Origin: Bacteroidota bacterium
GTDB lineage: Bacteria; Bacteroidota; Ignavibacteria; Ignavibacteriales; Ignavibacteriaceae
NCBI GenBank assembly: GCA_030706105.1
Contig: JAUZPC010000061.1
Coordinates: 1-10,799 of the forward strand
Length of the DNA: 10,799 nt
Direction of reading: 5' to 3'
Made by a program: the position numbers and the translations under genes. This document shows, piece after piece, positions 7,171 to 10,799 of the stretch. The notes under the pieces are model-generated. The model saw nothing but the letters and a program-made list of their open reading frames with translations. It did not search any database and was not told the DNA's origin. Position 1 is the stretch's first letter, and the number at the start of each line of letters is the position of its first letter.

Positions 7171-9315
7171 ATGCTTTTGTTTGAATCAATAAAAATTTCA
7201 TTAAGCGGGAACGTCTTTTTATTTTTTTTGTGCCTTATCTTTTTAGCGGGTTATTCATATTATATTTACAGATATACTATCCCAAATGTTGCAAAAAGTA
7301 AGAGGATACTATTAACAGTTTTAAGAGCAATGGCAATAGGACTTTTGCTTTTTTTCATTTTTGAACCCATTTTAATTTTAACTGGGAAAGAGACGGTAAA
7401 ACCAAAGACTCTTGTATTTGTTGATAATTCCCGCTCAATTACTATTGAAGATGGTTCATCACGCAAAAAAAGTATTCTTGATGCCGCAACTTATATTTCT
7501 AATGAATTAAAAGGGGAGGTCGAATTTTATTCATTTGGGACATCCGTTCTCACTCTGAATAAGGTGAATTTTGGCAAATTAGGTTTTTCTGATCCGGCGA
7601 CTAATTTTGAAAAGGTGTTTTCCAAAGTATCAAAAATTGAGAATGTTGCATCGGTATTAGTTCTTTCAGACGGTGTAATTACAGACGGGGCCAATCCTAT
7701 TTTTACTGCTGAAAAATTAAATATCCCGGTATTTACTTATGGAGTGGGGGACACGACTGCAAAGAACGATATTGAGATAAGAAACGTAATCCACAATGAC
7801 TTACTATATCTGAACACTCCTTCGGAAATCTCTGTCTCAGTTGGACAAAAGGGCTATTCAGGCAAATCAGTAAATGTAACTTTGTCTGAGGGGGGGAATA
7901 CAATTGAACAAAAGGCTGTTGCCCTTAACGAAAGTGGATCACAAAATATTAGCTTTACATATCTGCCAAAATTAAGTGGCGAGAGGAAGCTGGTCGTGTC
8001 TGTTTCGGCTCAACAAGGTGAGTATACAACTGCAAATAACAAAAATGCGTTTTTTGTGAATGTTAGAGGGAGTAAAATAAAAGTTGTAATTGTTTCAGGT
8101 TCTCCAAGCGCCGATCTCTCCTTTATTAAGAATAATCTTGAGCAGAATAAGAACTATACGGTTAAAACTGTAACACAAATTGAAGGCAGTAAATTTCTGG
8201 AAAAGAGTAACATTATACAGGCTATTGATAGTGCTGATGTCTTTTATTTGATCGGCTTTCCTAATAAAGAAACTCCTGATAATATTGTTAACAGGGTAAC
8301 CGCCAAAATTTCTGCCAAGAGTACTCCGTTCTTTTTTATTTATAATGCCGATGTGGATTTGGGAAAGCTGTCTCCACTGAAGAATGAATTACCATTTTCA
8401 ATCGTCAGACAGTCTAATGAGTATATTGAAGTTCAACCTGATATTGTTGATGGAAAAGATAAAGATGCTTTATTGCAGTCATCCTCAAAGAGTCCAATAA
8501 CGGAATGGAATAATCTTCCTCCGGTTTTGCATTCAAATACTCAAGTTACTGTAAAGCCTGAAAGCGAAGTTCTCTCATATATAAAAGTGAACAACACAAA
8601 AATTAAATTTCCTCTAATTATTACCAGGAAGCTGGGAAGTAAGCGGTCAGTTGCAATTCTGGCAAAAGATATTTGGAAATGGAAATTGCAGACAGGTTCA
8701 AAAGAGAATAATATTTTCGATGAGTTTACAGGTAACTCAATTAGGTGGCTCAATTCTGCTGATGAGAAAAGACAGGTAAGGGTAAAAACCTCAAAGAAAA
8801 TTTACTCAAAAGGTGAACAGGTTGAGTTTAGCGGGCAGGTTTATGATGACTCTTTTAATCCTATTGCCGATGCAGAAATAAAAGTTAAAATTATTGGTAA
8901 TAGTGAAACAAGGGAGATTTCCTTAAGCTCACTTGGAAGCGGCCTTTATGAGGGAGCACTACAGACGAATAAAAGCGGTGATTATTCGTTTACCGCATCT
9001 GCAAGCTACAACAATAAAATAATTGGAGCTGATAAAGGCAGTTTTAGTATTGGCGATGTCGATTTGGAAATGGTAAATCCGAATATGGATAAAGATTTCT
9101 TAGAACAGCTTGCAATGCAGACCAATGGAAAGTTTTATATATCAAAAGACTACAAGAAAATGGTGGATGATATTGCTGCATTTAACAACAAAAAGGCTAA
9201 GATTAAGCTGGAGACTAACGAAACGAAGCTATGGTCAAATACATATCTGCTTGTAATTGCCATACTTATTTTTGGCACTGAGTGGTTCATTCGTAAAAGA
9301 TCCGGAATGCTGTGA
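7171..9315 (+). CDS. Membrane-anchored von Willebrand A domain protein of unknown function
   Basis: The 714-residue protein has two N-terminal membrane segments (about 14-33 and 46-70), a long soluble part, and a C-terminal membrane segment (about 689-703) ending in EWFIRKRSGML. Residues ~79-200 form a vWA domain with an apparently complete metal-ion site: DNSRS at 85-89, T144 in DPATNF, and D167 in LSDGVITDG. Residues ~210-298 resemble a beta-sandwich of CARDB or Ig type. Residues ~302-420 begin VVIVSGSPSADLSFIKNNLE and resemble the glutamine-amidotransferase-like fold seen in related vWA membrane proteins of FCB and Planctomycetes bacteria. Residues ~535-630 look like a second Ig-like domain (KIYSKGEQVEFSGQVYDD). 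No amidotransferase catalytic triad was identified. The family often bears only the label 'VWA domain-containing protein'. It starts two bases after surE without its own ribosome binding site. The architecture suggests a periplasmic adhesion or assembly role; this is inference. Confidence 0.85.
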   Translation: MLLFESIKISLSGNVFLFFLCLIFLAGYSYYIYRYTIPNVAKSKRILLTVLRAMAIGLLLFFIFEPILILTGKETVKPKTLVFVDNSRSITIEDGSSRKKSILDAATYISNELKGEVEFYSFGTSVLTLNKVNFGKLGFSDPATNFEKVFSKVSKIENVASVLVLSDGVITDGANPIFTAEKLNIPVFTYGVGDTTAKNDIEIRNVIHNDLLYLNTPSEISVSVGQKGYSGKSVNVTLSEGGNTIEQKAVALNESGSQNISFTYLPKLSGERKLVVSVSAQQGEYTTANNKNAFFVNVRGSKIKVVIVSGSPSADLSFIKNNLEQNKNYTVKTVTQIEGSKFLEKSNIIQAIDSADVFYLIGFPNKETPDNIVNRVTAKISAKSTPFFFIYNADVDLGKLSPLKNELPFSIVRQSNEYIEVQPDIVDGKDKDALLQSSSKSPITEWNNLPPVLHSNTQVTVKPESEVLSYIKVNNTKIKFPLIITRKLGSKRSVAILAKDIWKWKLQTGSKENNIFDEFTGNSIRWLNSADEKRQVRVKTSKKIYSKGEQVEFSGQVYDDSFNPIADAEIKVKIIGNSETREISLSSLGSGLYEGALQTNKSGDYSFTASASYNNKIIGADKGSFSIGDVDLEMVNPNMDKDFLEQLAMQTNGKFYISKDYKKMVDDIAAFNNKKAKIKLETNETKLWSNTYLLVIAILIFGTEWFIRKRSGML

Positions 9316-9322
9316 TAGTCTC

Positions 9323-9393
9323 AAAGTGAAAAGTTATAAAGTTTATAAAGTTACAAAGTTAAAAGGTTATAAAGTTGAATGTTCTTAAAGTTA
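9323..9393 (+). repeat. Left arm of AAAGTTATA repeat array (direct units)
   Basis: Starting seven bases after the vWA stop codon, the DNA is built from imperfect 7-9 base units of the form AAAGTT plus A/T-rich filler: AAAGTGA, AAAGTTAT, AAAGTTTAT, AAAGTTAC, AAAGTTA, AAAGGTTAT, AAAGTTGA and a last AAAGTTAA. The units are all in the same direction. The variation between them argues for an old array or one kept by selection rather than a fresh slippage product. Confidence 0.75.
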
Positions 9394-9431
9394 AATATCC
9401 CGTTGCTAATAAAAGGAGAAATATTTACTAC

Positions 9432-9453
9432 AACTGTCAGCTTTAAAACAGTT
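9432..9453 (+). repeat. Small inverted repeat between the two array arms
   Basis: AACTGT at 9432-9437 pairs with ACAGTT at 9448-9453 around a 10-base loop. It lies in the 67-base segment that separates the two oppositely oriented arms. No T-run follows it directly, so it is not a standard terminator. A 6-base stem can arise by chance. Confidence 0.4.
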
Positions 9454-9460
9454 CTACTCA

Positions 9461-9566
9461 ATAACTTTAATAACTTTAAAAACCTTATAACATTATAAAC
9501 TTTCAACTTTAAGACTTTTAACCTTATAAACTTTTCAACTTTAAAAACTTTATAGACTTTATAAAC
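9461..9566 (-). repeat. Right arm of AAAGTTATA repeat array (inverted units)
   Basis: The plus strand here shows AACTTTA, ATAACTTTA, AAACCTTATAA, ATAAACTTT, CAACTTTA and similar units. This is the reverse complement of the left arm's unit. Some stretches pair over long distances: 9523-9543 (CTTATAAACTTTTCAACTTT) is nearly complementary to 9323-9341. A transcript through both arms could fold into a long imperfect hairpin about 245 bases across. The arm ends four bases before the comFC start codon, so the comFC leader is repeat DNA and contains no visible Shine-Dalgarno site. Confidence 0.75.
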
Positions 9567-9570
9567 TGAT

Positions 9571-10266
9571 ATGAACTGTACATCTTTACAGCTTAACAAA
9601 CTTTTTAACTTCCTGTTGCCCAAAATCTGCCCCGGATGCAATAGTGTTGTTAACATACCTAAAAAATACATTTGCGATAATTGTATCCGCAAAATAACTG
9701 TTGCCGGAAATGAGCGTATCAAACGGGAATATAAGCGAGATTTTGAATCGGACAATTTTATTGCATCCTTTACTGCGTTATTTGTGTTTGAAAAGGGGAA
9801 AGAGCTTCAGGAAATAATTCACGCACTAAAATACGGGAAAAAATTTCTAATTGGGAAAGAACTCGGTGAATTGATTGCGGACAGAAAAGCTGCTGAAATC
9901 AGTAATTGGAGCATTGATATTGTTGTACCGATCCCGCTTCATAGAATAAAAACGCATGAGCGAGGTTATAACCAGTCACTTTTTATAAGTGAAGGACTGA
10001 GCCGGGTTATTGATATTGATATAAATAATAAAATACTGGAAAGAGTGAAATATACAGACAGCCAGACTAAAATGAAGCGCGATGACCGTAAGAGGAATAT
10101 GCGGAATGCCTTTAAGGTTAAAATGCCCGAAGAAGTAAGAGGAAAGAATATTTTGTTGGTTGATGATCTTATCACTACGGGGGCAACTGCAAATGAATGT
10201 GCGAAAAAATTAAAAAAAGCCGGCGCAAATAACGTGTATCTGGCAGCAGTAGCCCTGGCTGATTAA
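9571..10266 (+). CDS. comFC: ComF-family phosphoribosyltransferase-like protein
   Basis: The 231-residue protein has the ComFC/GntX layout. An N-terminal zinc finger has cysteines C20, C23, C35 and C38 (CPGC and CDNC). The conserved ALKYGKK stretch is at 85-91, VVPIPLHRIKTHERGYNQS at 118-136, and the basic DSQTKMKRDDRKRNMRNAF segment at 163-181. A type I PRPP-binding motif, ILLVDDLITTGAT, lies at 194-206. ComFC is needed for DNA uptake in naturally competent bacteria, probably acting in the cytoplasm on incoming single strands; its enzymatic activity is unresolved. An in-frame TAA at 9562-9564 means ATG 9571 is the first possible start; a later TTG at codon 16 is less likely. It lies 255 bases after the vWA gene, behind the repeat array, so cotranscription with surE is uncertain. 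No other competence gene is in the window. Confidence 0.92.
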   Translation: MNCTSLQLNKLFNFLLPKICPGCNSVVNIPKKYICDNCIRKITVAGNERIKREYKRDFESDNFIASFTALFVFEKGKELQEIIHALKYGKKFLIGKELGELIADRKAAEISNWSIDIVVPIPLHRIKTHERGYNQSLFISEGLSRVIDIDINNKILERVKYTDSQTKMKRDDRKRNMRNAFKVKMPEEVRGKNILLVDDLITTGATANECAKKLKKAGANNVYLAAVALAD

Positions 10267-10383
10267 TCTACGGCGAAACTCTTGTTTTTACCTCAAACTC
10301 TTTACTCCTAATTCCAAGACTATTCATCAGATACATTATTCAGAGCGACTATTTTGTCTATCTTTACATATAATTTATTATCC

Positions 10384-10408
10384 ACAGTTCCTGAAATTTT
10401 AGGACTGT
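10384..10408 (+). terminator. Weak candidate terminator of comFC
   Basis: ACAGTTCCT at 10384-10392 pairs with AGGACTGT at 10401-10408 through eight pairs and one bulged T, with an 8-base loop. The plus strand then runs into T-rich heptamers rather than a clean T-run. It is placed correctly to end comFC transcription, 118 bases after the stop codon, but the stem is short. Confidence 0.3.
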
Positions 10409-10462
10409 TCTTTGTTCTTTGTTCTCTGCTATTTGTCTTTGTCCTTTGCTCTCTGCTATCTG
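10408..10462 (+). repeat. Heptamer tandem array
   Basis: The 55 bases tile exactly as seven 7-mers and one 6-mer: TTCTTTG, TTCTTTG, TTCTCTG, CTATTTG, TCTTTG, TCCTTTG, CTCTCTG, CTATCTG. There is a higher order: the three units at 10415-10435 are repeated with four changes at 10442-10462, a 27-base period. The array ends four bases from the stop codon of the minus-strand T9SS gene. It is pyrimidine-rich on the plus strand. Short heptamer arrays are known from cyanobacterial intergenic DNA; no function is evident here. Confidence 0.75.
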
Positions 10463-10466
10463 GTTA

Positions 10467-10799
10467 TTATTTTACCAGCAACATTTTCTTTACAATGTTA
10501 ACATTTTCGCCCAATAATCTATAGAAGTACATTCCTGAAGGGAGGTGTTTGCCATTAAAATCAACTGAGTAATTGCCGGGAGCAAATTCCTTTTCAATTA
10601 GAGTTGCAACCTCCTGTCCGGCTAAATTATAAACTTTAAGCTTGTAAAACCCGGTTTCGGGGACACTAAAGTCAATTTTTGTAGAAGGGTTAAAAGGATT
10701 AGGGTAATTTTGGCTTAATTTATATGTCCAGGGCAGACCAAGACTTACTTCAACCATTTTTGAATATTCAAACTTGCCATCTGCATCTATTTGTTTAAG
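10467..10799 (-). CDS. T9SS type A sorting domain protein (C-terminal 110 residues only)
   Basis: The minus-strand frame is open to the right edge, so only the last 110 residues are present. An internal ATG at 10757 is not the true start, because the upstream codons read LKQIDADGKFEYSK. That stretch is the typical end of the fibronectin-like domain that precedes this sorting signal. The last ~85 residues form the T9SS C-terminal domain: LSQNYPNPFNPSTKI, then VYNLAGQEVATLI, LPSGMYFYRL and a final KKMLLVK. In this system the domain directs the protein through the outer membrane by type IX secretion and is then cleaved, with the cargo released or anchored at the surface. The function of the cargo itself cannot be told from this fragment. 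The gene converges with comFC. Confidence 0.93.
   Translation of the reverse strand, partial: LKQIDADGKFEYSKMVEVSLGLPWTYKLSQNYPNPFNPSTKIDFSVPETGFYKLKVYNLAGQEVATLIEKEFAPGNYSVDFNGKHLPSGMYFYRLLGENVNIVKKMLLVK

Larger units (their letters stand above)
10267..10466. other. Convergent intergenic region between comFC and the T9SS cargo gene
   Basis: These 200 bases separate two genes that run toward each other. The first ~115 bases show no gene and no obvious structure. The rest holds a weak hairpin (10384-10408) and a heptamer array (10408-10462). No open frame of note was found. Confidence 0.6.

Noticed and set aside
9323..9566. CRISPR array
   Set aside because: The units are 7-9 bases with no spacers, change orientation halfway, and have no cas genes nearby.
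9351..9755. 134-codon minus-strand open frame with repeated KVYKVFKV-like residues
   Set aside because: It is the antisense reading of the right repeat arm and the start of comFC. The repeated residues come from the AAAGTT units, and there is no ribosome binding site or recognisable domain.

Overview
The window is AT-rich bacterial chromosome, most likely from the class Ignavibacteria or a close relative in the Bacteroidota/Chlorobiota (FCB) group. The strongest clue is the gene entering from the right edge. Its last ~85 residues are a type IX secretion (T9SS) type A sorting domain with the motifs NYPNPFNPSTKI, LPSGMYFYRL and a KKMLLVK-like end, the form very common in Ignavibacteria. A ClpC carrying a UVR-type middle domain, a thermophile/FCB-type PyrE with a C-terminal CPLC motif, and mostly weak Shine-Dalgarno sequences fit this. 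The assignment is by recognition, not by search.

Layout. Positions 1-5973 are read on the minus strand. In transcription order they hold clpC; a strong intrinsic terminator; then a closely packed run of phhB (pterin-4a-carbinolamine dehydratase), pyrE (orotate phosphoribosyltransferase), a secreted M64-family zinc peptidase, and a GAF-SpoIIE/RsbU-type serine phosphatase cut by the left edge. A 412-base non-coding divergent region (5974-6385) carries the control regions of clpC and surE. Positions 6386-10266 are read on the plus strand: surE (5'/3'-nucleotidase), a 714-residue membrane-anchored von Willebrand A protein almost touching surE, then comFC (ComF-family phosphoribosyltransferase-like protein). 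From the right edge a T9SS cargo gene runs on the minus strand and converges with comFC.

Working together. Most genes are housekeeping or stress functions: regulated proteolysis (ClpC), nucleotide metabolism (PyrE, SurE), pterin recycling or repair (PhhB), and signalling (SpoIIE phosphatase). The cell-surface side is represented by the M64 peptidase, the vWA membrane protein and the T9SS cargo. The phhB-pyrE-M64 run looks like a chance operon rather than a pathway.

No clearly new multi-gene system is visible. The least explained DNA lies on both sides of comFC. Upstream is a two-armed array of 8-9 base AAAGTTATA-like units, direct in one arm and inverted in the other, abutting the comFC start codon. 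Downstream is a heptamer array of YTCTYTG/CTATYTG-like units ending 4 bases from the stop codon of the T9SS gene. An exact 10-base direct repeat with a 20-base period just upstream of clpC is a candidate operator.
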